A DNA stretch of 64,000 bases from Myxococcus fulvus (lineage in GTDB: Bacteria > Myxococcota > Myxococcia > Myxococcales > Myxococcaceae). Positions 29,333 through 37,934 of the stretch are shown here, one piece after another (positions within the stretch are counted from its first letter, which is position 1; the number at the start of each line of letters is the position of its first letter). A model generated the notes under the pieces. It was not told the origin of the DNA. It did no database searches and saw only the letters and a list, made by a program, of their open reading frames with translations. A program made the translations under genes and the position numbers. The stretch lies in contig NZ_FOIB01000003.1 in assembly GCF_900111765.1 (NCBI RefSeq), forward strand, positions 124,001 through 188,000. The letters run 5' to 3'.

Positions 29333-29813
29333 TGGGTGTCCTTGTGGTGTGGTTCTGCTTGGTGTTGTCGTGGGATGATTGTCTTCCTGGTTGGGACGGG
29401 TGTTTTGTTTGGATGGGACTTTCTTGTTGTGTTTGGGGCGTGTCGATGTCTTCAGATTGTCCCTGAGTTGGGGCATCACGGTTCTGTGCGGACGAAAGTC
29501 CTAAACTTCCCTGAGGTCCATATCCTTTCCCATGGCTTGTGCTGCGAACCACCGCATCTATTGTACGCCAACGCACTGCGTGGATGCCTCAAGTGCCTCG
29601 CGGTGTTCGCTGCTTGGTCAAGGTCGGCGCTGACCCTGCGTTACGCGTTGTCCATACGACCGCGGTGGTATTGCATCTGGCATTGGGTTCGCTCGCGGTG
29701 TGTTCTGCCTTCGTCGCCGGACAGAAGCGCTTCCCGTCCCACGCCTGGGCGGCTACCCTTGACGCGCTGCTTCCGCCCCTGGACCTACATCCTCCCCCCG
29801 AGGAGCTTCACGC
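29333..29813. other. 481-base divergent intergenic region
   Basis: Separates the lower-GC operon (minus) from the desaturase gene (plus). The left half (to about 29560) is G/T-rich like the operon; the right half returns to high GC. A possible sigma-70-like site for the desaturase, TTGACG near 29758 with a weak -10 about 17 bases on, is suggestive only. No gene is supported. Confidence 0.45.
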
Positions 29814-30971
29814 ATGTCGTCGTCTCTGCCCCCCGCGTTCAACATTGCCTCCGTGGACGTGGAGGGCTTCCACCGGGACCTGAAGGCACTGCGCGCGGAG
29901 CTCGACGCCAATCTGGGCGAGGCGGACGCCAAGCACCTCCGGAAGATCGAGCGCTGGGGCCGCATCGGCACGCTGCTGGGCATCGCCACCTGCTGGATCG
30001 CCCCGAACCCGTTCAGCGCCGCCGCGCTCAGCGTGGGCCGCTCGACGCGCTGGCTCCTCATGCACCACGTGGGACACCGCGGCTATGACCGCGTCCCCGG
30101 GCTCCCCGCGTCCCGCACCGGCAAGGGCTTCGCCAAGGGCGCTCGTCGCTACCTCGATTGGCTCGACTGGATGCTCCCAGATGCCTGGGTGTTCGAGCAC
30201 AACGTGCTCCACCACTCGTACACCGGTGAGGAGTCGGACCCCGACCTCCTCGAGCGCAACGCGGAGGGCACGCTGCGCAACCCGGCCCGACCCCTGTTCC
30301 TGCGCTACGTCCAGCTCACGCTCCTGGCCCTCACCTGGCGCGCCTCGTACTACGCCCCCGAGACGCTCAGCGCCCTGCGCCGCAAGGGCCGTCGTGATGG
30401 CGGCTCGCTCTCCGGCGCCGAGTGGAAGGAGCTGCTACTTCGCTGCTACCTCCCGTACGCCGCCGTCCAGTTCGTCCTCTTCCCGGCCCTGTTCCTCATC
30501 ATCGGTCCCTGGGCGGCGTTCAGCGCGTTCTGCAACTCGCTGATGGCGGATGTGCTCACCAGCGTCCACACGTTCCTCGTCGTTGGCCCCAACCACACCG
30601 GCGAGGACCTGTACCGCTTCGACACGTCCCCCGCGAACAAGGGCGAGCGCTACGTCCAACAGGTCATCGGCAGCGCGAACTACCGCACCGGCGGTGACCT
30701 CAACGACTTCGCCCACCTCTGGCTGAACTACCAGATCGAACACCACATCTGGCCCGACCTGCCGATGCTCAAATACCGCGAGGCCCAGCCCAAGGTCCTC
30801 GCCCTTTGCCAGAAGTACGGCATCCCCTACGTCCAGGAGAGTGTCTGGACCCGCGTCCGGAAGATGGTGGACGTCGTCGTGGGCAAGCGCTCCATGCGCA
30901 AGCTCACCCCTCGCGAGGGCGCGGAGACCGCTCCAGTCGCCCCCGAGTCACTCCAGGCTCACGTGGCCTGA
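29814..30971 (+). CDS. Membrane fatty acid desaturase
   Basis: 385 residues. Three histidine boxes bind the di-iron centre: HHVGHRG (about 83-89), HNVLHHSY (about 129-136) and QIEHH (about 308-312). Hydrophobic segments at about 50-70, 165-180 and 210-250 fit the desaturase membrane topology. QIEHH is typical of front-end or sphingolipid-type desaturases. Likely introduces double bonds into membrane lipid acyl chains; the exact position cannot be told. Confidence 0.88.
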   Translation: MSSSLPPAFNIASVDVEGFHRDLKALRAELDANLGEADAKHLRKIERWGRIGTLLGIATCWIAPNPFSAAALSVGRSTRWLLMHHVGHRGYDRVPGLPASRTGKGFAKGARRYLDWLDWMLPDAWVFEHNVLHHSYTGEESDPDLLERNAEGTLRNPARPLFLRYVQLTLLALTWRASYYAPETLSALRRKGRRDGGSLSGAEWKELLLRCYLPYAAVQFVLFPALFLIIGPWAAFSAFCNSLMADVLTSVHTFLVVGPNHTGEDLYRFDTSPANKGERYVQQVIGSANYRTGGDLNDFAHLWLNYQIEHHIWPDLPMLKYREAQPKVLALCQKYGIPYVQESVWTRVRKMVDVVVGKRSMRKLTPREGAETAPVAPESLQAHVA

Positions 30972-30980
30972 CTCACGGGC

Positions 30981-31481
30981 TCAGCTCGGTGATGCGCGGC
31001 GCTGGCGGGGCGGCATGGCCCTCGTCAGCGTCTTCGCCGCTGTGTCTCCTTTGTCCTCACGACGCAGGACCTCCGCGTCCACGACGCGGGCACCATCGGC
31101 CGAGACCGGCGGTCCGAGCGTCACCACCAGCACCCGGTAGGACTCCTCCAGCCGCTTGTGCAGCTTGATGAAGTTCACCTGCGCCGTGCCGGGCATGTCC
31201 TCGGTGTACGTGAAGTACCAGCGCAGCTCGTCCAGGTGCGTGTAGTACCGGTCCACCACCGCCTGCTCCTGCTCGGGCAGGTGGATGAGCTGCTCGAAGG
31301 CCCCCTCCGCGTATCGCGAGGCGATGGTCTCCAGCAGCGGCCCTCGGCTGCGCAGGCGCGAGAACAGCGCGAACATCTCGTCACGCCGTGCTTCCAACCG
31401 GCGCATGATTCCAGCCGCGTCCATCGCAATCAGGTTGCGGACACGCGCGGCAATCTCATCGGCCTTCTTGCGACGAGCCAT
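30981..31481 (-). CDS. Hypothetical helical protein
   Basis: 166 residues, cytoplasmic, mostly alpha-helical and charged ([18 protein letters not shown], then [20 protein letters not shown]). No family recognised. Converges on the desaturase gene, 9 bases from its stop. The start at 31481 is preferred to one 37 codons upstream because the longer N-terminus lies in a divergent promoter region. Confidence 0.6.
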   Translation of the reverse strand: MARRKKADEIAARVRNLIAMDAAGIMRRLEARRDEMFALFSRLRSRGPLLETIASRYAEGAFEQLIHLPEQEQAVVDRYYTHLDELRWYFTYTEDMPGTAQVNFIKLHKRLEESYRVLVVTLGPPVSADGARVVDAEVLRREDKGDTAAKTLTRAMPPRQRRASPS

Positions 31482-31726
31482 GGAGCCGCAGCCTAACCTC
31501 TGCTCGTGAGCCGGGCCAATGGGGCCGAACAGCTTGGCCTGATAGACGAAGCGCGGTCGCTCAGGTCGATGACCTCGATCTTGCCTCGCCACGGGATTGC
31601 ATATGCCTGTGCCTCGGGTGCTCCCACGATGTGCGATGTCGGACGCATGAACGCCCGGTCATCCCGGGCAACGGGCCGCCGCTTTTCGACGGCGGGGGAC
31701 TCCAGGTCGCCTGCTACGCTCGCCGC

Positions 31727-32329
31727 ATGGTGCTCAAGATCGTCCAGGCGGGAGAGCCGGTGCTGCGTCAACAGGCGCGAGACCTGACGCCCGAGGAGAT
31801 TGTCAGTCCGGAGATTCAGCGGCTCATCGTGTTGATGCGGGACACGATGCGAGATGCCCCGGGCGTGGGGCTCGCGGCGCCTCAGGTCGGCGTGGGCCTT
31901 CGGCTGGTCGTCATCGAGGACCGCGCGGAGTACCAGGCCGGCGTGGCTCCCGCGGACCTCTCGGCGCGCGAGCGGCAGCCCGTGCCCTTCCATGTGCTCA
32001 TCAACCCGAAGCTGACGGTGGAGGACGCGACCCCCGCCGAGTTCCATGAGGGCTGCCTCAGCGTGACCGGCTTCGCGGCGCTCGTGGCCCGAGCGCGCGG
32101 CGTGCGCGTGGAGGCGCTGGACGAGCAGGGCCGCCCCGTGACGATTCGCGCCACGGGCTGGTACGCCCGCATCCTCCAGCACGAGCTGGACCACCTCGAC
32201 GGCACGCTCTACGTCGACCGGATGGCCACTCGCAGCTTCACGACGGGAGAGAACCATCGTCGCCACTGGGCCGGACGCTCCACCGCCGAGGTGCGGTCCG
32301 CGCTCCGGATTCCTTCCGACACAGAGTGA
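31727..32329 (+). CDS. def: Peptide deformylase
   Basis: 200 residues. All three deformylase motifs are present: [10 protein letters not shown] (about 46-55), EGCLS with the metal Cys (about 106-110) and HELDHLDG with two metal His and the catalytic Glu (about 150-157). Removes the N-formyl group from new proteins at the ribosome exit. Begins [15 protein letters not shown], the normal family start, so the longer upstream reading was discarded. It is somewhat longer than E. coli Def, with an insertion before EGCLS. Confidence 0.95.
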   Translation: MVLKIVQAGEPVLRQQARDLTPEEIVSPEIQRLIVLMRDTMRDAPGVGLAAPQVGVGLRLVVIEDRAEYQAGVAPADLSARERQPVPFHVLINPKLTVEDATPAEFHEGCLSVTGFAALVARARGVRVEALDEQGRPVTIRATGWYARILQHELDHLDGTLYVDRMATRSFTTGENHRRHWAGRSTAEVRSALRIPSDTE

Positions 32330-32466
32330 GGCTTTGGGGGCTCGTCGAGGAGCACAGCTTCGACGGGCCCGCATCGGTACAGCGCGAAGTCGAGCCCTCC
32401 GCGCGTTGTACCCGGGGAAGGGAGCGCCTACGGTGACCTCCGTCAAACCCTGACGGGGGAACACCG

Positions 32467-33111
32467 ATGACTGTCGCGAATGAAGACCTCACCCGGCCCA
32501 TCTTGATTGGCCGCTCGAGCTCTCACTTCACCCGCATCGCGCGCATCTTCGCGGCGGAGCTGGGCGTCGCCTACGACTTCCACATCCTGCGGGACATCAT
32601 GTCGCCCAATCTCCAGGATTACGGCGGCAATCCCGCGCTCAAGATTCCCGTGCTGCGCACGGCCCGAGGCTCGTGGTTCGGTACGCTCAATGTCTGTCGC
32701 GAGCTGCGGCGCCACTCCACCAACAAGGCCCGCGTGCTGTGGCCCGAGGACCTGACCGAGTCCCTGTCCGCCAACTTGCAGGAGCTGGTCCTCCAGACCA
32801 TGGCCACGGAGGTGACCATCGTCATGTCCAGGGTGGGGGGCGGGGCCCAGTCCGGGGCTCACCATGACAAGCTGCGCACGAGCCTGCTCAACATGATGGC
32901 GTGGCTGGAGCAGAACGTGGACGCCGCCCTCGCCGAGCTCCCTTCGGAGCGGAGCGTGAGCTTCCTCGAAGTCTCCCTCTATTGCCTCGTGATGCACCTG
33001 TCGTTCCGCGAGGTGCTGGACACCACCCCCTACGCGGCGCTCACCGCGTTCTGTCAGCGCTTCGGCCAGCGGGCCTCGTGCGTCGAGACGACCTTCCGCT
33101 TCGACACCTGA
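32467..33111 (+). CDS. Glutathione S-transferase-like protein
   Basis: 214 residues. The N-terminal thioredoxin-like part (about 11-90) reads PILIGRSSSHFTRIARIFAA, then LKIPVLRTARGSWFGTLNVC; a helical C-terminal domain follows. The GST-type cis-Pro (IPVL) is present, but the sequence is divergent and the activity is uncertain. GGGGGAA precedes the ATG, and a short palindrome (CCGTCA-AACCC-TGACGG, 32440-32456) lies just upstream and might be an operator. Confidence 0.7.
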   Translation: MTVANEDLTRPILIGRSSSHFTRIARIFAAELGVAYDFHILRDIMSPNLQDYGGNPALKIPVLRTARGSWFGTLNVCRELRRHSTNKARVLWPEDLTESLSANLQELVLQTMATEVTIVMSRVGGGAQSGAHHDKLRTSLLNMMAWLEQNVDAALAELPSERSVSFLEVSLYCLVMHLSFREVLDTTPYAALTAFCQRFGQRASCVETTFRFDT

Positions 33112-33184
33112 GCACGCGCGTCATGCCCGGGGCCCACGTGCCCCGGGTTGCGACGTGACACGAGTCGCGCGATAAGCGACGGCG

Positions 33185-34033
33185 ATGATCACCGAGGTCC
33201 AGGCAGGTCCCTATACCGTCCGAGGCATCTCCGTCGGCGGTGTCTACACCTCCCTCCAGGTGCCCGAGCTGGACGTGGTGCTCGACGTCGGCATCCCCAT
33301 CCGCTCGTTCGCCGGGTGCGACCGCATCTTCCTCAGCCACGCGCACCCGGACCACGCCAGCGCGCTCGGGGCACTGCTCGGCATCCGGCGGTTGATGGGG
33401 AAGGGCGCTCCGCAGCTCTTCATCCCCGCCGAAATCGAGGCGCCCGTCCACGAGGCCCTCCAGGTCCTCTCCCGGCTCCATCACACGTCGATGGAGGTGA
33501 CCACCGTCCCCATGCGGCACGGAGATGTGCAGCCCCTCGGGCAGGGGCTCCACGTGCGCGCCTTTCGCACGCATCACCCCGTGCCCTCGCTCGGCTATCA
33601 GTTCTTCCGCCGCGCGACGAAGCTCCGCCCCGAGTTCCTCGCGCTGCCGCCGCAGGAGATCGCCCAGCGTCGCAAGGCCGGTGAGGACCTCTTCACCCAG
33701 GTGGACCACCTGGAACTCGCGTACGCGACGGACACGCTCTCGCGCATCCTCGAGACGGAGCCGACCTTGTTCGACTCGCGCGTGCTCGTCATCGAGTGCA
33801 CTTTCGTCGACCCGAAGCGATCCGTGCAGGACGCGCGAGATCGCGCGCACCTCCACCTCGACGAGCTCCTCGCCCAGGCTGACCGCTTCCGCAACGAGGC
33901 CCTCGTGCTCATGCACTTCAGTCAGGCGCTCGGCCCGCAGGAGGTGCACGCCCTCGTTCGTGAGCGGTTGCCGCCCACGCTCGCGGAGCGCGTCCGCATC
34001 TTCGCGCCCGAGTCGGGTCGCTGGTTCGGTTGA
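33185..34033 (+). CDS. Metallo-beta-lactamase fold hydrolase, RNase Z-like
   Basis: 282 residues. Zinc motif SHAHPDHAS at about 56-64 (HxHxDH), with further His at THH (about 124-125), ATD at about 182-184 and HFSQ near 246, the pattern of the RNase Z/ElaC subgroup. tRNA 3'-end maturation is possible, but the protein lacks the family's usual exosite features as far as I can see, so a more general MBL hydrolase is as likely. Confidence 0.8.
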   Translation: MITEVQAGPYTVRGISVGGVYTSLQVPELDVVLDVGIPIRSFAGCDRIFLSHAHPDHASALGALLGIRRLMGKGAPQLFIPAEIEAPVHEALQVLSRLHHTSMEVTTVPMRHGDVQPLGQGLHVRAFRTHHPVPSLGYQFFRRATKLRPEFLALPPQEIAQRRKAGEDLFTQVDHLELAYATDTLSRILETEPTLFDSRVLVIECTFVDPKRSVQDARDRAHLHLDELLAQADRFRNEALVLMHFSQALGPQEVHALVRERLPPTLAERVRIFAPESGRWFG

Positions 34034-34058
34034 GCGCCGGGCTGTCGCGCTGAACAGC

Positions 34059-34652
34059 TCAGTCCGGCCGCAGTGCCTCCAGCTCCGCGAGCACCGCGCG
34101 CAGCTCAGGCGCCTCCAGCACCTTCTCCACCGACGCGAAGAACTCGGACAGGTCTCCCGCGCCCTGGTGCTCGTAGACGCAGGCCTGCAGCCCCATCTCC
34201 AGTCGGTCCACCTGCCGCACGAGCCGCGCCTCGAACGACGTGCCCTGTTCGTACTCGTCCCAGAGCGCCAGGTACTCCGCGCCGCGCGGCAGCTTCCCCA
34301 CGAGCTGCTCCATGGCCCGCCGCTCTCGCGCGTGCTTGTCCTCTCGGCCCACGCCGTCGTGCGGCGTCAGGTCTCCCACGTACGCCTCACCCAGATCATG
34401 CAGCAGCGCGATGCGCACCGCGCGACCCGCGTCCGCCTCCGGGAAGTGGCTGTCCGCGATGAACAGGCACAGCAGCGCCACGAAGAGCGAGTGCTCCGCC
34501 ACGCTCTCGCAGCGCTCGGTCGGAATCCCCACCCGCAGCCAGCCCTGACGGAAGAGCTGCTTCAAGTGGTTCAGCTCGAAGTATGTCTCGATGAGCGGGA
34601 GCGTCTTGCGTCCTCGCAACAGGGCCACGGGCGGCGAGCTCTTCGTCTTCAT
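34059..34652 (-). CDS. HD-domain hydrolase, YfbR/HDDC2-like
   Basis: 197 residues. HD metal motif pieces: ESVAEHSLFVALL (about 48-60), LLHDLGEAYVGDLTPHD (about 82-98) and a later VRQVDRLEMGLQA with the final Asp (about 146-158). This resembles 5'-deoxynucleotidases of the YfbR/HDDC2 group that hydrolyse deoxynucleoside monophosphates. GGAGG lies 5 bases before the ATG at 34652. It converges on the RNase Z-like gene. Confidence 0.85.
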   Translation of the reverse strand: MKTKSSPPVALLRGRKTLPLIETYFELNHLKQLFRQGWLRVGIPTERCESVAEHSLFVALLCLFIADSHFPEADAGRAVRIALLHDLGEAYVGDLTPHDGVGREDKHARERRAMEQLVGKLPRGAEYLALWDEYEQGTSFEARLVRQVDRLEMGLQACVYEHQGAGDLSEFFASVEKVLEAPELRAVLAELEALRPD

Positions 34653-34987
34653 GTCACCCTCCACGGTACATCGATCCGCGTCCGTACTCCGGGTGAGGTG
34701 GGGCACAAGGTCCGGAAGTCATCCGCGTGCGTGTCTCAGGTGCCACGTGCGTTCACCTCGTCACCTCGCGTGAAGTAGGTCCCAGGTCCGGAGCTCCTCC
34801 GCGTGCGTGTCTCAGGAGGCGAAGTGCGTCCACCATCACCTCGCGTGAGGTAGGGCCCCAGGGCCGGGAACCCTCCGTGTGTGTCTTCGCGCGGCCACGT
34901 GCGTTCACCCCATCACCTCGGGTAGAGGGGAGGCGAGGGGAGCGTGTCCACGCATCCGGACATGGCTCCGAGGAGGGGGAAGCACCC
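34653..34987. other. 335-base divergent intergenic region with tandem repeats
   Basis: Lies between the HD hydrolase gene (minus) and the transglycosylase gene (plus). Most of it is occupied by the 76-bp tandem repeat described separately. No gene is supported: the repeat period is not a multiple of three and the open frame across it is a by-product of high GC. Confidence 0.6.
34686..34935. repeat. Degenerate 76-bp tandem repeat, about 3.3 copies
   Basis: The core CCGCGTGCGTGTCTCAGG occurs at 34723 and 34799 and, degenerated, at 34875, an exact spacing of 76 bases. Each unit also carries a TCACCTCGCGTGAGGTAGG-like block and a GTGCGTTCACC-like block. TCACCTCGCGTGA is itself nearly palindromic. 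Confidence 0.8.
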
Positions 34988-37192
34988 ATGGTGTCGTCTC
35001 GTTGGTTCGTCGCCGCGCTGCTCGTATGTGTCGTCGCCTGCAAGCAGGAGCCTCCCGCTCCCACGCCGGTGGCGCCCGTGGCCACGCCCGTCGTCACGGA
35101 GCCCGAAGACCTGCCGTTCCCCGAGACACCCCTGCCGCTCGTCGCCGAAGCCGCGCCGCCCGACGCCGAGCCCGCGAAGCCTCCCGAGCCCCCGTTCACC
35201 GGTGACCTCCCGGCCCTCCGCAAGCGCGGCGTCCTGCGCATCCTCGTGGAGACCACCGACGAGAGCTCCCTGCCTCGCCAGGGCACGCCCCGCTCACAGG
35301 ACCGCGAGCTGCTCGAGCGCTTCGCCGAGAAGCACGGCCTGTCCGTCGAGCTCATCGCCGTGGAGCGCTTCGACCAGCTCATCCCCCTGCTGAAGGAGGG
35401 ACGCGGAGACATCATCGCCGCCGACCTCACCGTCACGCCGGAGCGCTCCCGCGAGCTGTCCTTCACCCGTCCCATCGCCCTGGTGAACGAGGTGCTCGTC
35501 GGCAAGAAGGGCGCCACGGACCTGCCGCGCAAGCCCGAGGACCTCGCGGGCCGCGCCGTGCACGTGCGCGCCAGCTCCACCTTCGCCGCGTCCCTCGCCG
35601 CGCTCGCGAAAGCCAAGGCCCCGGGCCTCACCGTCCACCCCGAGCCCGAGAGCCTCGACTCCGAGGAACTCGTGTGGAAGGTCTCGCGCGGAGAGCTGCC
35701 CCTCACCGTCGTCGATAGCCACCTGCTGGCCGCCATCCAGACGTACAATCCGGACGTCGAGGCGCTCTTCCCCGTCGCGGAGAAGCGCGCGCTCGCCTGG
35801 GCCGTGCGGCTGGAGAACCCGATGCTGCGCACCGCGCTGGACGCCTTCCTCGTCGAGCGCGCCCTCACCGACCATCGCGAGCAGCGCTTCACCGGAGACC
35901 TCGACGGCATCCGCAAGCGCGGCGTGCTCCGTGTGCTCACCCGCAACAGCCCCGTCACCTACTTCCTCCACCGCGGCGAACAGGCGGGCTTCGACTACCA
36001 GATGGCGAAGCTCGCCGCGGACGCGCTCAAGGTGCGCCTGGAGGTCGTCGTCCCGGACACGTACGAGGAGCTGCTCACGTGGCTCAAGGAGGGCCGGGGA
36101 GACGTCATCGCCGCCGCGCTCACCGTCACGCCCGAGCGGCAGCGCGAGGTCGCCTTCAGTCGCCCGTATCTCTTCGTGGAGGAGGTCCTCGTGCAGCGCG
36201 TCGGCGCGCCCCGTCCCGCGTCCCTCGCGGACCTGAAGGGCCAGTCCATCCACGTGCGTCGCACGTCCAGCCACTTCGCCCACTTGAGCAGCCTCGCGAC
36301 CCAACACGGGTTCACCGTGGTCGAGGAGCCCGAGGACCAGGACACGGAGACGCTCATCGACCGCGTGGCGCGCGGCGAGATTCCCTTCACCGTCACGGAC
36401 AGCCACATCCTCGCCGCCGAGCGCGTCTATCGCGAGGACGTGGAGGCCGCGCTGACGGTGCCGGGGCAGGGCGAGCCCGCGGGCAAGGACGGACACCACG
36501 GCATCGCCTTCGCCGTGCGCCCGGGAAGCGTGAAGCTGCGCGCCTTCCTCGACGGCTTCGTGCAGAAGACCTACCGCGGCACCGAGTACAACCTGGCCCG
36601 CCGCCGCTACTTCGAGGGACGCCGCGCCGAGGCCCCCGCGACCACCGAGGCGGCCGTGGCCGCGGGCACCATCTCCCCCTACGACCTGCTGGTGCGCTCG
36701 TACTCCTCGCGCTACGGCATGGACTGGCGATTGATGGTGGCGCAGATGTTCCAGGAGAGCCGCTTCGACCCCACGGCGCGAAGCTGGGTGGGCGCGCAGG
36801 GCCTCTTCCAGGTCATGCCCGCCACGGGCCGCGAGCTGGGCTTCCGCAAGCTCGAGGACCCCGACCAGGGCATCCACGCGGGCGTGAAGTACATGCACCA
36901 GCTCCTCGGCCGCATCGCCCCGGAGATTCCCTTCAAGCAGCGCCTGCGCTTCGCCCTGGCCTCCTACAACGCGGGCCTGGGCCACGTGCTGGACGCGCGC
37001 CGGCTCGCGCAGGAGCAGGGCCTGGACCCCAACCGCTGGTTCGGCAACGTGGAGAAGGCCATGCTCCTCTTGGAGAAGCCCAAGCACTACCGCCGCGCGC
37101 GGCACGGCTACTGCCGGGGCTCGGAGCCCGTGAAGTACGTCTCCGAAATCCAGACGCGCTACGGCGCCTACGTGTCCGTCGTCCAGCACTGA
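34988..37192 (+). CDS. MltF-like lytic transglycosylase lipoprotein with two solute-binding modules
   Basis: 734 residues. Lipoprotein signal with Cys19 (CVVAC), a Pro-rich linker to about 70, then two SBP_bac_3-type modules in tandem (about 75-300 and 305-545). Each begins RKRGVLR(I/V)L and contains a KEGRGD(I/V)IAA segment. The lytic transglycosylase domain at about 565-690 has catalytic Glu in FQESRFDP, then GLFQVMPATGRELG and ASYNAGLGHV. E. coli MltF has one such module. It should cleave murein in the periplasm under control of ligand binding. Confidence 0.85.
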   Translation: MVSSRWFVAALLVCVVACKQEPPAPTPVAPVATPVVTEPEDLPFPETPLPLVAEAAPPDAEPAKPPEPPFTGDLPALRKRGVLRILVETTDESSLPRQGTPRSQDRELLERFAEKHGLSVELIAVERFDQLIPLLKEGRGDIIAADLTVTPERSRELSFTRPIALVNEVLVGKKGATDLPRKPEDLAGRAVHVRASSTFAASLAALAKAKAPGLTVHPEPESLDSEELVWKVSRGELPLTVVDSHLLAAIQTYNPDVEALFPVAEKRALAWAVRLENPMLRTALDAFLVERALTDHREQRFTGDLDGIRKRGVLRVLTRNSPVTYFLHRGEQAGFDYQMAKLAADALKVRLEVVVPDTYEELLTWLKEGRGDVIAAALTVTPERQREVAFSRPYLFVEEVLVQRVGAPRPASLADLKGQSIHVRRTSSHFAHLSSLATQHGFTVVEEPEDQDTETLIDRVARGEIPFTVTDSHILAAERVYREDVEAALTVPGQGEPAGKDGHHGIAFAVRPGSVKLRAFLDGFVQKTYRGTEYNLARRRYFEGRRAEAPATTEAAVAAGTISPYDLLVRSYSSRYGMDWRLMVAQMFQESRFDPTARSWVGAQGLFQVMPATGRELGFRKLEDPDQGIHAGVKYMHQLLGRIAPEIPFKQRLRFALASYNAGLGHVLDARRLAQEQGLDPNRWFGNVEKAMLLLEKPKHYRRARHGYCRGSEPVKYVSEIQTRYGAYVSVVQH

Positions 37193-37208
37193 CGGACACG
37201 GGCCCGCG

Positions 37209-37925
37209 TCAGAGTCCCACGCCCACGTAGGCCGCGGCCCACGGGCCGCTGAGCGAGACGGAGAAGCTGTCCGGGCCCTTCACCGGGCTCACCTGGAAGT
37301 TCTTCGCCTGCGACACGAACTGCGTGTAGCCGACCTGCATCCGCGTGTGGAACCAGCGGTTGAGCTGGTACTGCAGCGCCGCGCCCGCGCCTCCGCCGAA
37401 GATCCACTTGCGCGAGCGCGCCTGGAAGTACCGGCCGTCGATGACCGGGTCTCCGCCGCCCGTCCCGGGGATGTTCGCGGAGATGCGGCCGGTGGCGAGC
37501 GACACCTCCGACGCGGCGCCGAAGAGGCTCACGCCCAGGCTCAGCGAGTCCGTGAGCGACAGGCGCTTCTCCAGGCCCGGCCGCAGCGCCAGGACCTGGA
37601 CGTCGTCACCCAGCAGGTACCAGTCCACGCCATTGGTCCACCACCAGTCCGTCCGGCCGGAGCCGCGCACCATGTTGAAGTGGATGCCGCCCGCAAGGCG
37701 CACCGCGTTGGCGCGGGCGCCCACGGTGCGCACCTCGTTCCTCAGCCCGGGGATGTCCGTGGTCGGATGCTGCATCCGCCCCCAGCCGCCGCCCACATCG
37801 ACGGCGACCTGGGGGATGCGCCGCTCCTGCTCGGGCGCCGGTGGAGGAGGCGGCGTGTCGGCGAAGGCCGGGGACACCGGCCCCCACGCCATGAGCCACC
37901 CGAGTGCATACAGGGACGTGCGCAT
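37209..37925 (-). CDS. Outer-membrane beta-barrel-like protein
   Basis: 238 residues. Signal peptide MRTSLYALGWLMAWGPVSPAFA, Pro-rich linker, then many alternating amphipathic strands (RTDWWWTNGVDWYLL, SLGVSLFGAASEVSLAT, WFHTRMQVGYTQFVS) and a C-terminal hydrophobic end (AAYVGVGL) as in barrel proteins. Function unknown. Ten bases separate its start from the stop of the DUF4139 gene on the same strand, so it is likely the last gene of that operon. Confidence 0.7.
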   Translation of the reverse strand: MRTSLYALGWLMAWGPVSPAFADTPPPPPAPEQERRIPQVAVDVGGGWGRMQHPTTDIPGLRNEVRTVGARANAVRLAGGIHFNMVRGSGRTDWWWTNGVDWYLLGDDVQVLALRPGLEKRLSLTDSLSLGVSLFGAASEVSLATGRISANIPGTGGGDPVIDGRYFQARSRKWIFGGGAGAALQYQLNRWFHTRMQVGYTQFVSQAKNFQVSPVKGPDSFSVSLSGPWAAAYVGVGL

Positions 37926-37934
37926 GATGGACCT

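Noticed and set aside
34686..34935. CRISPR array
   Set aside because: Units are contiguous 76-bp tandem copies without unique spacers, and no cas genes are present.
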